In this document: piece by piece, positions 1-8,875 of the stretch
Layout of the letters: the number at the start of each line of letters is the position of its first letter
Numbering within the stretch: position 1 is the stretch's first letter
NCBI RefSeq assembly: GCF_008973665.1
Contig: NZ_WACP01000009.1
Coordinates: 62,001 to 126,000, forward strand
DNA: 64,000 nucleotides
Source: Paenibacillus tengchongensis
GTDB lineage: Bacteria; Bacillota; Bacilli; Paenibacillales; Paenibacillaceae
Direction: 5' to 3'
The notes under the pieces: model-generated
The model's input: the letters and a program-made list of their open reading frames with translations, nothing else
Databases searched by the model: none
What the model was told of the DNA's origin: nothing
Program-made: the position numbers and the translations under genes

Positions 1-54
1 ACAGCTCCAGCTGATGGAAAAGATACGGTGCTTCCGCAGTTAAAATAGTTGTGA

Positions 55-1164
55 TTAGTCGTTATGTCCCCGTGTCCGGTTGCGCAGAAACGTCGGGATA
101 TCAAGCTGGTCCGCCGTCGTCTGATTGCCGAACGGACGCAGATTGTTGCTTTTGTCCACAGGCTGCTCATTGCCTGCCGTTGGCTTACGGGTTGCCGCAG
201 CAGGCGAGATTTTGTTCTCGAACCCGGTGGCAATCACGGTAACCTTGATTTCGTCCTTCATGCTTTCTTCAATAATCGCCCCGAAGATCAAGTTTACTTC
301 CGGGTCCGAAGCGGAGGTGACAATCTCGGCCGCTTCGTTGACCTCATACAGCGACAGGTTGGAGCCGCCGGTAATGTTCATAATAACGCCCCGTGCGCCT
401 TCGATCGAGGTTTCAAGGAGCGGGCTCATAATCGCCTTGCGCGCCGCCTCAGAGGCCCGGTTCTCACCGGTGGCAATGCCGATCCCCATCAAAGCCGAAC
501 CGCGTTCGGTCATAATCGTCTTCACGTCAGCGAAGTCGAGGTTGATCAGACCCGGAACGGCAATAAGGTCGGAGATGCCCTGCACCGCCTGCCGGAGCAC
601 ATTGTCCGCTTCGCGGAAGGCTTCGAGCATCGGCGTTTTCTTATCGACGATTTCCAGCAGGCGGTCATTCGGAATGACGATCAGGGTATCCACTTTTTCT
701 TTCAAAGCTTCGATTCCCAGCTCCGCCTGTGTGAACCTTTTTCTGCCTTCAAAAGTGAACGGGCGGGTAACAACACCTACCGTCAGCGCCCCGCATTCTC
801 TGGCGATCTCGGCAATGATAGGCGCAGCACCGGTCCCCGTTCCCCCGCCCATCCCTGCGGTAACAAAAACCAAATCCGCACCTTTAAGCGTATTCGATAT
901 AAGATCACGGGATTCTTCCGCCGCTTTCTTTCCGACTTCAGGATTCGCTCCGGCGCCGAGACCGCGGGTCAGCTTGTCCCCAATTTGCAGCTTATGCTCC
1001 GATTTGGCCATATGCAGCGCTTGGGCATCTGTATTAACCGTGATGAATTCAACACCCTGAACGCCGTTTTCAATCATCCGGTTGACCGCGTTGCTTCCGC
1101 CGCCGCCTACGCCGATGACTTTTATTTGCGCCAAGCTCTCCATTTCAAAATCAAATTCCAACAT
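55..1164 (-). CDS. ftsZ: Cell division GTPase FtsZ
   Basis: Tubulin-like GTPase that polymerises into the cytoplasmic Z ring at the division site. The 369-residue product has the N-terminal GVGGGG loop (about residues 18-23), the tubulin signature GGGTGTG (about 106-112) and the conserved C-terminal peptide (DIPTFLRNR) that binds FtsA and other partners. An in-frame extension reaches 1209, but the start at 1164 gives the family N terminus (MLEFD...) behind a purine-rich GGGGGAG site, so it is preferred. It is the last gene of the division cluster, 63 bases after ftsA and surely co-transcribed with it. Identity is certain; only the start is inferred. Confidence 0.98.
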   Translation of the reverse strand: MLEFDFEMESLAQIKVIGVGGGGSNAVNRMIENGVQGVEFITVNTDAQALHMAKSEHKLQIGDKLTRGLGAGANPEVGKKAAEESRDLISNTLKGADLVFVTAGMGGGTGTGAAPIIAEIARECGALTVGVVTRPFTFEGRKRFTQAELGIEALKEKVDTLIVIPNDRLLEIVDKKTPMLEAFREADNVLRQAVQGISDLIAVPGLINLDFADVKTIMTERGSALMGIGIATGENRASEAARKAIMSPLLETSIEGARGVIMNITGGSNLSLYEVNEAAEIVTSASDPEVNLIFGAIIEESMKDEIKVTVIATGFENKISPAAATRKPTAGNEQPVDKSNNLRPFGNQTTADQLDIPTFLRNRTRGHND

Positions 1165-1227
1165 ATCCTTCCATCTCCCCCTAGAATAGTGCTTGGATGG
1201 CCAGTCCAAGTATATCTGGACCTACAC

Positions 1228-2487
1228 TTATATGAATTCGCTGAACATATTCTTGAGACGTTCTACGAAACCCGGCTTTGAGACGGTTTCCTGGCTTGGA
1301 GCAGCAGTCGGCTTGCTCCGGCCTGCCGTTTTCTTGTTGCCGCTTCCGCCGCTTCGCCAGCGGTATCTGCGCACCACATTGTGCAGAATCCCGACACCGC
1401 CGGTAAACCCGGGATCACGGACGCCAATATAATCAGGCACGGCAATGCGCACTGAGGCGGAAAGTTCGGTTTGAGCCGCTTTTAGTACGCCCGGCATCGA
1501 TACAGTTCCACCCGTAAGTATATAACCTCCCGGAAGCTCGTTGTAACCCAGCCGTTTAACTTCCTGACTGATTAAATGAAAGATCTCCAGTACCCGCGGC
1601 TCAATAATGGCCGCAAGGTCCTCCTGCGTAAATTCCTTTTCCACATTGCTGCCGATGCGCAGAACCTTAAACACCACGTCCGAAGCGGCATCGTCAATCC
1701 AGGCGCAGCCGTATTTCAGCTTCACCTTCTCGGCTTGATCGGTCAAAGTGCGCAGCCCGTAAGCAATGTCATTGGTAACAAATTCACCGCCGATCGGAAT
1801 CGTAGAGGTAGCACAAAGGGAACCTTCCTGATAAATGGCAATTGTCGTTGAACCGGCACCGATGTCCACCAGCACAGAACCCATCGATTTCTCGTCCTTC
1901 GACAGCGCCAACCCGCCCGCTCCAAGAGACATCAGCACCAGATCCTTCACCTTCAGCCCTGATTTCTCCACACAGCGAAGCAGATTATGTATTGGCGTTT
2001 TAGCCCCGGTAATAATCGTTGCTTCCACTTCCAGACGGACTCCGATCATACCGCGCGGGTCTTGGATGCCTTCGAGGCCATCGACGATATATTGCTTGGC
2101 AACCACATCAATGACTTCGCGCTCCGGCGGCAGTGCAATGACTTCCGCTGCCTTGATCACGCGATCGATATCGTCCTCGCCGATCTCCCGGTCTTCATTT
2201 TGAACGGCTACAACACCATGGCTAGACTGCAGGCCGATATGATTGCCGGAGATTCCCACGTAGACTTCGGATATTTGAATACCGACCATCTGCTCCGCAT
2301 GCTCTACGGCGCTTCTGATCGACTGCACAGTCTGATCGATATCTACTATCGCACCTTTGCGTATTCCTTCCGAATCAGCAGATCCAACGCCAATAATATT
2401 AAAGGTTCCATTGGTAACTTCCCCAATTATCGCCCGAACTTTGGATGTACCGATGTCCAAACTAACAATGATGTCATTGTTGCTCAA
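1228..2487 (-). CDS. ftsA: Cell division protein FtsA
   Basis: Actin-fold ATPase that tethers FtsZ filaments to the membrane. The 419-residue product shows the phosphate-1 motif (SLDIGTSKVRA, near residue 9), a second phosphate motif (VDIGAGSTTIA, near 207) and the adenosine motif (ILTGGTVSMPG). It ends in an amphipathic membrane-targeting helix (FVERLKNMFSEFI). The start is a TTG placed nine bases after AGGAGGTG; no better start is in frame. It lies directly upstream of ftsZ. A 354-base gap separates it from divIB, so the ftsA-ftsZ pair probably has its own promoter as well as read-through from upstream. Confidence 0.97.
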   Translation of the reverse strand: MSNNDIIVSLDIGTSKVRAIIGEVTNGTFNIIGVGSADSEGIRKGAIVDIDQTVQSIRSAVEHAEQMVGIQISEVYVGISGNHIGLQSSHGVVAVQNEDREIGEDDIDRVIKAAEVIALPPEREVIDVVAKQYIVDGLEGIQDPRGMIGVRLEVEATIITGAKTPIHNLLRCVEKSGLKVKDLVLMSLGAGGLALSKDEKSMGSVLVDIGAGSTTIAIYQEGSLCATSTIPIGGEFVTNDIAYGLRTLTDQAEKVKLKYGCAWIDDAASDVVFKVLRIGSNVEKEFTQEDLAAIIEPRVLEIFHLISQEVKRLGYNELPGGYILTGGTVSMPGVLKAAQTELSASVRIAVPDYIGVRDPGFTGGVGILHNVVRRYRWRSGGSGNKKTAGRSKPTAAPSQETVSKPGFVERLKNMFSEFI

Positions 2488-2841
2488 GCCCTATGGCACC
2501 TCCTGTTTAATCTTTATAAAATAGTAGACGGATTATCCGTCCTGGTTCCCGCTCCCGGGAAACATCACTGTACATATTCAACGCTCCTAATCCTTTCCCT
2601 CTTTTTTCTACAAATTTTTTGGTTGGAATTAATTACCCGTTAACCTCAATTGTTAATTTATGGATGTTACGCAGTTATGCCGAAAGGACGATCTGCCATA
2701 AATAAGCGGAAATGACATTAAATGAATAAATTAAACCCATATCGAACGTCAAATCTTAAAAATTCGGAGAAAAAAGAGGGATGAGCTTAATGCCCGTAAA
2801 ACCGATTGTAGCATTTTTCCCGTTCCATTAGTAGGGACTTT
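2488..2841 (-). promoter_or_regulatory. ftsA-ftsZ upstream region
   Basis: A 354-base AT-rich gap with no credible gene lies between divIB and ftsA. On the minus strand a possible sigma-A promoter is TTGACG (2752-2747) followed at 16 bases by TTTATT (2730-2725); the -10 match is poor. A perfect 14-base inverted repeat flanks the middle (2596-2609 and 2768-2781). I found no clear sigma-H site like the one known for B. subtilis ftsA. The regulatory role is inferred from position. Confidence 0.4.
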
Positions 2842-3600
2842 TTACTCTTCTATTGTTTCCTCATCCTGACTTTCGGTCCGGAACGGAACATAGGAATCGG
2901 CCTCCAGCATCTTAATCAGTCCCGGTTCCTCCGTCTCGATGACCTGGTTCAGATACTCCACTTTCTCCTTTAATAGCGAGATGGCTGTAATGACTTCAAA
3001 TTGAGAGCGGGTATACATCTTAATCCGATCGGGAAAAGAGAGCGTCGGCGACGGTACAATTTCGGAGATGTCGCTTGTCAGCTCATCCGGAATATCAGCG
3101 AGCGCCTGACTCAGCTTGACCTTGTAAGGATCATCCGCCTTCCAGTTCGTCAGTATCGGCTTCTCTACCGGCATGCCTGTCTCATTGACCTCTACAGTTG
3201 CGCCGCTCGAGAGAATGGCCTCCAACGTCGTTCCCTGCTCGTCCAGCTCATACGCAACCGCCGGATACTCCGTAACAGTGATCTGAACGACACCCGGAAA
3301 GCTCTTGGTCACCGCAGCATCCTGCACGGTCTTCAGCTCCCTCAGAGCGTCTTCCACAGACTGCCCCGCGACGGCAAAGAACTGCCCTCCGGTCCGAAGG
3401 CCGCTCGCTTTCAGCAGCTCCTCTCTGGTGGAGTACTTATTGCCTTGAATCTGAATTTCCGTAATCCGGCTGAGAGACGAGCGGAAGAAAATCACAGCCA
3501 GCAGCGCCAGAAACAGCAGCAGCAGGATAATGATAACTTTGGGGCTCATTTTTTTACTGGGCTTGTCCTCTTTCAAAAGAGGTACTCGGGTTTTAGGCAT
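2842..3600 (-). CDS. divIB: Division protein DivIB/FtsQ
   Basis: Bitopic septal protein of the FtsQ/DivIB family that works with FtsL and DivIC to activate septal wall synthesis. The 252-residue product has a short basic cytoplasmic tail, one membrane segment (IIILLLLFLALLAVIFF) and then the POTRA domain (starting at ITEIQIQGNKYSTREELL), followed by the beta domain and an acidic tail. Two in-frame ATGs lie six bases apart; the second (3600) has the correct spacing to GGAGAT, so it is chosen. It follows murA closely and ends before the ftsA upstream region. Confidence 0.95.
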   Translation of the reverse strand: MPKTRVPLLKEDKPSKKMSPKVIIILLLLFLALLAVIFFRSSLSRITEIQIQGNKYSTREELLKASGLRTGGQFFAVAGQSVEDALRELKTVQDAAVTKSFPGVVQITVTEYPAVAYELDEQGTTLEAILSSGATVEVNETGMPVEKPILTNWKADDPYKVKLSQALADIPDELTSDISEIVPSPTLSFPDRIKMYTRSQFEVITAISLLKEKVEYLNQVIETEEPGLIKMLEADSYVPFRTESQDEETIEE

Positions 3601-3666
3601 GCTCATATCTCCATAATAAGGCCCTGTCTCCTTCCTCGCGGCCAGGGCCGAAGGAGACAGGGAGCT

Positions 3667-4950
3667 TTAATTGGCCAAATCATACGGGCCCGGCACAGGC
3701 ACCTTGCGGCTGATGTGCGCGCCCAGCTTCTGGAACAGCTTCTCGATACCGTCGTAGCCGCGGTCGATGTGGTGCGCCTGCTCGACAACTGTGGTGCCTT
3801 GAGCGGCCAAGCCGGCGATCACCAGTGCAGCCCCCGCCCGCAGGTCGGTCGCCTCCACCGTTGCCCCGTAGAGACGCTGTACCCCGCGGATAAAGGCGCG
3901 GTTCAGGTCGATGGAAATATCGGCGCCCATCCGGGCCATTTCCTCTACATGTTTAAACCGTCCTTCAAATACCGTTTCCTTAATCACGCTGAACCCTTCG
4001 GCCAACGACAGCAGCACCATAACCTGAGACTGCAAATCTGTAGGAAAAGAGGGGTATGGAGACGTAACGATCCGCTCGACCGCACGGGGACGCCCCATGC
4101 AGCCGATATTAATTATATCATTGCAGACTGTGATTTGAACACCGGCGCGCCGCAGCACATGGATCAGCGAAGTCAGATGGCTGGCATTGGTATGGGTTAA
4201 CGTTACATTGCCCCGGGTAGCCGCCGCTGCGATCATGACCGTCCCGGCCACAATTCGGTCCGGAATCACATCATAGGTGCAGGGGTGCAAACGGGTTACC
4301 CCCTGAATCGTAATGGTGTCTGTTCCTGCTCCGATAATTTGGGCGCCCATCGCGTTGAGGTAATTCTGCAAATCCTGGATTTCCGGCTCCCTGGCCGCTC
4401 CGGAAATCGTCGTTGTGCCCTCAGCTGTTGCGGCTGCCATCATAATATTCTCCGTTGCTCCGACGCTGGGATAGTCCAGATGGATATCGCTGCCCTTCAG
4501 CCCATTGGTACGGCAAGAGATTCGCCCGTTGTATTCCTCAATCTCCGCGCCCAGTTGCTTAAGCCCTTGCAGATGCAGATCAATCTTGCGTTCGCCGATC
4601 GCACAGCCTCCCGGCTGATAGATCGTCACCTCGCCGAAGCGGGACAGGAGCGGACCCATCAGGAAAATGGAGGATCTCATCTGCTTCATCAGGTCCTCGG
4701 GAACATGCGAAGTGTTCAGCGAGGAGGTGTCAATCGTCACCGTCTCTTCCTCATGCACAGCCTTTGCGCCAAGCCGCTCCAGTATATGCAGCATTGTCTC
4801 GATATCCAGCAGCTTCGGCACATTGTGCAGCAGGTGAACTCCTTCGGCCAGCAGGCTTGCCGCCATAATCGGCAGCGCCGCATTTTTTGCTCCATGGATA
4901 CGTATGGTGCCTGACAGGGGATATCCACCCTCAATCACCAATTTGTCCAA
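3667..4950 (-). CDS. murA: UDP-GlcNAc enolpyruvyl transferase MurA
   Basis: Catalyses the first committed step of peptidoglycan synthesis, transferring enolpyruvate from PEP to UDP-GlcNAc in the cytoplasm. The 427-residue product begins LDKLVIEGG, the usual family N terminus, and carries the catalytic cysteine in PGGCAIGERKID (about residue 117), the residue attacked by fosfomycin. The open frame extends to 5028, but a TTG at 4950 sits correctly behind GGAGGTGAT and restores the family length. It occupies the slot between murG and divIB that holds murB in B. subtilis. Bacillales often keep two MurA paralogues, so another may exist elsewhere. Confidence 0.95.
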   Translation of the reverse strand: MDKLVIEGGYPLSGTIRIHGAKNAALPIMAASLLAEGVHLLHNVPKLLDIETMLHILERLGAKAVHEEETVTIDTSSLNTSHVPEDLMKQMRSSIFLMGPLLSRFGEVTIYQPGGCAIGERKIDLHLQGLKQLGAEIEEYNGRISCRTNGLKGSDIHLDYPSVGATENIMMAAATAEGTTTISGAAREPEIQDLQNYLNAMGAQIIGAGTDTITIQGVTRLHPCTYDVIPDRIVAGTVMIAAAATRGNVTLTHTNASHLTSLIHVLRRAGVQITVCNDIINIGCMGRPRAVERIVTSPYPSFPTDLQSQVMVLLSLAEGFSVIKETVFEGRFKHVEEMARMGADISIDLNRAFIRGVQRLYGATVEATDLRAGAALVIAGLAAQGTTVVEQAHHIDRGYDGIEKLFQKLGAHISRKVPVPGPYDLAN

Positions 4951-5065
4951 TGTATCACCTCCGAGATTACCGCTCACCCACATGCAAGACGCTTCCCTCC
5001 GGGACCGTGGGGGTGACGCGGGAGGCATAGTCTTCCGCCGCCCCCGGCCGCCAGCGCCTTAGGTG

Positions 5066-5118
5066 ATTGTCACGATTATAGGATTATCCTATGTTCATCG
5101 CCCCGGGAGTGTGACAAT
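5066..5118. promoter_or_regulatory. Nested inverted repeats upstream of murA
   Basis: Between murG and murA lies a 15-base palindrome ATAGGATTATCCTAT (5078-5092). It is bracketed by an 8-base inverted repeat, ATTGTCAC (5066-5073) and GTGACAAT (5111-5118). Read on the minus strand, TATAAT overlaps the palindrome edge, but no good -35 is present. This looks like an operator or activator-dependent promoter for murA; that role is inference. Confidence 0.4.
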
Positions 5119-5183
5119 GCGCTGCACATGAGCCGGCAAAGTAATCTCGGACACTTTAATTTGTATGCTGAAAGCTAACCGTC

Positions 5184-6299
5184 TTACTGCCGCCGCGCAG
5201 CTGTAAGCCTGCGCATCTCCTCGACCACCAGCATGGCGGAATCCCGCTTGCCCAGCCGGCGCGACGCTTCCGCCATGCCTCTGCGCACTTCTGCCGATCC
5301 GGTAATCCGCTGTACAGCCTCCAGCAGCGCCTTGCCGCTCAGATCCTTCTCCAGCAGCACCGTAGCCGCCCCCTCGCGCTCCAGCGCCCGCGCATTGGCC
5401 TCCTGATGGTTATTGGTCACATTCGGGGAAGGGATCAGCACTGCAGGAATACCCAGCGCGGTAATTTCAGCCAGCGTAGAGGCCCCCGCACGGTTTACGA
5501 TCAGAGAGGTGCAGGCCAGCACCTCGGGCATATTGTGCACATACGGGAGTACATGCAGCCAGTTGGGGAGGCTTCCGAGCTGCTCGCGCAGGCCTTTGCG
5601 GGTCTCCTCAAAGTAGGACTCTCCCGTAACATAGACGTAATGGACGCCGCCCGACTTCTCCAGCATCGGCGCCATTTCGATCATCGCCCGGTTTATGGCG
5701 CGGGCGCCGCCGCTGCCGCCCACCACGAGCACTACTGTACTCCCCTCGGGAATACCCAGCGAAGCGAAGCCGCGCAGCGGATTGGCGGCAGTTACGGCAG
5801 TCGCCCGGGGGTTGCCGGTATAGACAACGCGTTTGCCCGCGGGAAAGGCCTTCTCCGTCCCTTCGAAGCTGACGCAGACCGTATCGGCATATCTGCTGAG
5901 AAACTTGTTCGTCAGCCCCGGAATAGCATTCTGTTCATGAATCAGCGTAGGTATGCCCAGCCGGGAAGCCGCATATACTACCGGTCCGCATACATAGCCG
6001 CCGGTGCCGATGACCACATCGGGCTTGAACTCCTGCAGCATTTCCTTGCACTCTTTGACACCCTTCAGGAAACGCATGACCGTCTTGACGTTGTCCATGG
6101 AGAGCTTGCGCCGGAACCCCGTAATATCAATCGCTTTAAACGGAAGATTCTCCTGCGGCACCAGCCGGCTCTCCTGGCCGCGCTTGCCTCCGATATACAG
6201 AAAGGCCGAGTTCTCCGTCTCGGACTCAAGCGCTCTGGCGACGGCGACGGCGGGATAAATATGTCCGCCGGTGCCGCCGCCGCTTAATACGACGCGCAT
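5184..6299 (-). CDS. murG: Lipid II synthase MurG
   Basis: Membrane-associated glycosyltransferase (GT28 family) that adds GlcNAc to lipid I to give lipid II on the cytoplasmic face. The 371-residue product starts with the GGGTGGHIYPA glycine loop (residues 7-17), has a second G loop (GGSGGARAIN, near 194) and the donor-site NRAGAST motif (near 270). The length is typical. Its ATG lies just beyond the spoVE stop, with GAGGTG as ribosome site, so the two are translationally close. Identity is certain from the motifs and the cluster position. Confidence 0.97.
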   Translation of the reverse strand: MRVVLSGGGTGGHIYPAVAVARALESETENSAFLYIGGKRGQESRLVPQENLPFKAIDITGFRRKLSMDNVKTVMRFLKGVKECKEMLQEFKPDVVIGTGGYVCGPVVYAASRLGIPTLIHEQNAIPGLTNKFLSRYADTVCVSFEGTEKAFPAGKRVVYTGNPRATAVTAANPLRGFASLGIPEGSTVVLVVGGSGGARAINRAMIEMAPMLEKSGGVHYVYVTGESYFEETRKGLREQLGSLPNWLHVLPYVHNMPEVLACTSLIVNRAGASTLAEITALGIPAVLIPSPNVTNNHQEANARALEREGAATVLLEKDLSGKALLEAVQRITGSAEVRRGMAEASRRLGKRDSAMLVVEEMRRLTAARRQ

Positions 6300-6305
6300 T
6301 CGCGT

Positions 6306-7403
6306 TCACCTCGCATAACGGGATAAATTCAGTAGGATACCGAGGGCTGTAAGCATCAGCGTCAGTGACGATCCGCCATAGCTGATCAGCGGCAGCGTAA
6401 TTCCTGTGACCGGCATCAGACCGATGACGACGCCGATGTTGATGATCACCTGCACGGCCACCATGCATACGATGCCCACCGCCAGGTAGCTGCCGAAACG
6501 GTCAGGCAGGCTCATCGCTACCCGCATGCCTCGCCAGATCAGAATCAGGAACAGCAGCAGCACAATCAGGCCGCCGATGAAGCCCAGCTCCTCGGCCAAT
6601 ATCGAAAAAATAAAATCAGTCTGCGGCTCGGGCACATAGCTGTATTTCTGACGGCTCATGCCGAGTCCGAGTCCCCCCAGCCCGCCGGGACCGATGGCAT
6701 ACAGCGACTGAATGATCTGATAGCCCGCACCCAGCGGGTCTGACCAGGGATCGAGGAAGGCCGTAATCCGCTGCAGCCGGTAAGGCGCCGCAGCAACCAG
6801 GCCAACAAAGCCGACGGCTCCGACCGCACCCAGCGACAGCAGATGCTTCATCCGCGCACCGGCGGTGAAGATCATCATCAGCGCCGCCCCGAACATGACG
6901 GTGCCCGTCCCCAGATCCGGCTGCAGCATAATCAGCCCAAAAGCGCTGCCGATCAGCAGCAGCGGGGGCAGCAGACCGCGGGTAAAGCCGGAAATGTCAT
7001 AGTCATCCTGACCCAGCCATTTGGCCAGGAACAGGATCATGCCCATCTTCATGAATTCGGAGGGCTGGATGCCGAACGAGCTGATGCCCAGCCAGCTGCG
7101 CGCCCCGCCGCGCACGACCCCGATTCCGGGAATCAGCACCAGCACGAGCAGCACGAAGCAGACGAGCAGCAGCGGTCTGGCGAATCTCTTCAGCACCGGG
7201 TAATCGATGCGCGCGAAGAAGAACATCGCACAGAGCCCCATGCCGGCAAACAGCAGCTGTCTCTTTACAAAATAAAACGAATCGCCATAATTGCGGAAGC
7301 CGAGCACCGATCCGGCGCTGTAGACCATCACCATGCCGATCGCCAGCAGGCTTAGGATGGACACCAGCAGCCAGATATCCGGCGCATGACGCGATTTGTT
7401 CAT
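6306..7403 (-). CDS. spoVE: SEDS glycosyltransferase SpoVE/FtsW
   Basis: Polytopic SEDS-family protein (365 residues, about ten membrane segments) that polymerises lipid II together with a class B PBP. Visible family features are the opening MVMVYSAGS segment, the long periplasmic loop with QKYSYVPEPQTDFIF, and the C-terminal PLISYGGSSLT motif near residue 340. In B. subtilis the SEDS gene at this position between murD and murG is spoVE, for the spore cortex; in other genera it would be called ftsW. Sequence alone does not separate the two, so the symbol follows position. Start ATG with AGAGGTG upstream. Confidence 0.9.
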   Translation of the reverse strand: MNKSRHAPDIWLLVSILSLLAIGMVMVYSAGSVLGFRNYGDSFYFVKRQLLFAGMGLCAMFFFARIDYPVLKRFARPLLLVCFVLLVLVLIPGIGVVRGGARSWLGISSFGIQPSEFMKMGMILFLAKWLGQDDYDISGFTRGLLPPLLLIGSAFGLIMLQPDLGTGTVMFGAALMMIFTAGARMKHLLSLGAVGAVGFVGLVAAAPYRLQRITAFLDPWSDPLGAGYQIIQSLYAIGPGGLGGLGLGMSRQKYSYVPEPQTDFIFSILAEELGFIGGLIVLLLFLILIWRGMRVAMSLPDRFGSYLAVGIVCMVAVQVIINIGVVIGLMPVTGITLPLISYGGSSLTLMLTALGILLNLSRYAR

Positions 7404-7452
7404 CGGAGCACACCTCTTGCAATCCGTAGTAGGGGCTTATCCACCCCCCTAC

Positions 7453-8871
7453 TTAAAGGTTATGCACCGCCTCTTTAAAAATACGCCCGCGCTCCTCATA
7501 GGATGTAAACATGTCCCAGCTGGCACATGCGGGAGACAGCAGCACGACGTCTCCCGCTCCGGCGAGAGCCGACGCTTCCCGAACGGCCTGTTGCAGCACG
7601 GCGGCGGCGCTCTCCCCATTATCGACGGAGATCACGCGCTTTACTCCTGCCATATCCGCTACCTTGGCCAGCTTGTCCCGGGTCTGTCCGAGTGCCACCA
7701 GCGCCTTGACGCCGCCAAGGACAGGCAGCAGCTCCATGTAATCGGAGCCGCGGTCAAGCCCGCCGGCAATCAGCACGACCGGCTGCTTGAAGGAGCCCAG
7801 CGCCATCGCAGTGGCCTTTGAGTTGGTCGCTTTGGAATTGTTGTAATAGGCCGCGCCCTGCTTCTCCGCCACATACTCCAGCCGGTGCTCGACGCCGCGG
7901 AAGGAGGCCAGCACCTCGCCGAGCGCCTCAGGCGGCGCGCCGGCGGCGATAGCGATACCGCAGGCTGCCAGGGCGTTCTCCACATTGAAGCGCCCCGGCA
8001 GACCGATGGAATCTACCTCGGCAATCACCGTCTCCGTCTCGGAGTAATCGCGGTAGATGATGCTGCGCTTGAGATGATCTTCGGTGTCCGGCACATACGT
8101 CGGACGCACGAACACGCCCTGAACCAGCTCCTCGGTCATCGAGAACGGGAGGATGCCTGCTTTGACATACGGCACCAGCCCGCGGCAGACCGGATCATCC
8201 CAGTTCAGCACCGCCGTATCTTCCGGCCCCTGATTGGTGAACAGCTTGGCTTTGGAGGCGATGTAATCGTCCATGTCGCCGTGGTAATCCAGATGAGTCT
8301 CGGCGACATTCAGCAAGGCGCCGACTTTGGGACGGAAGCCCGCCGTCCCTTTGAGCTGAAAGCTGCTGAGCTCGACAACCATCCAGTTGTCGTCCTGTGC
8401 TTCCTGCGCCGCCTGGCACAGCGGCGTGCCGATATTGCCCGCCACGATAGGCTTCATCCCGGCGGCCTCCAGCATTTTGCCGACCCAGGTTGTCGTCGTC
8501 GTCTTGCCGTTGGAGCCGGTGATGCCGATCATCGGGGCCGGCGAGAGATGGTAAGCCACCTCAACCTCGGTCACGATCTCAATGCCCAGCTCCAGTGCCT
8601 TCTGCACCGGCGGCACCGAATACGGGATGCCCGGATTTTTGACCACAAGGCTGACGCCTTCGTGGATCAGTCCCTCCGGATGCCCGCCGCATATAACAGA
8701 AATTCCCAAAACCTCCAATTCGGAAGCTTCGGGACTTTGATCTCTTTCCTTTTTGTCGTTGACCGTAACGACGGCGCCGTGCTCATGCAGCACCTTGGCC
8801 ACCTGGACACCGCTCCGCGCGAGTCCCAGGACGACCACTTCTTCCCCTCGGTACATGTCCGGATGTTTCAT
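7453..8871 (-). CDS. murD: UDP-MurNAc-L-Ala D-glutamate ligase MurD
   Basis: Cytoplasmic ATP-dependent ligase adding D-glutamate to UDP-MurNAc-L-alanine. The 472-residue product has an N-terminal dinucleotide-like domain (VVVLGLARSG), the Mur ligase P-loop ITGSNGKTTTTTW (about residues 117-129), the conserved NNSKATN segment and the C-terminal domain (LIAGGLDRGSDY). It follows mraY by four bases and precedes spoVE, the standard dcw order. Nothing is truncated. Confidence 0.97.
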   Translation of the reverse strand: MKHPDMYRGEEVVVLGLARSGVQVAKVLHEHGAVVTVNDKKERDQSPEASELEVLGISVICGGHPEGLIHEGVSLVVKNPGIPYSVPPVQKALELGIEIVTEVEVAYHLSPAPMIGITGSNGKTTTTTWVGKMLEAAGMKPIVAGNIGTPLCQAAQEAQDDNWMVVELSSFQLKGTAGFRPKVGALLNVAETHLDYHGDMDDYIASKAKLFTNQGPEDTAVLNWDDPVCRGLVPYVKAGILPFSMTEELVQGVFVRPTYVPDTEDHLKRSIIYRDYSETETVIAEVDSIGLPGRFNVENALAACGIAIAAGAPPEALGEVLASFRGVEHRLEYVAEKQGAAYYNNSKATNSKATAMALGSFKQPVVLIAGGLDRGSDYMELLPVLGGVKALVALGQTRDKLAKVADMAGVKRVISVDNGESAAAVLQQAVREASALAGAGDVVLLSPACASWDMFTSYEERGRIFKEAVHNL

Positions 8872-8875
8872 ATCT

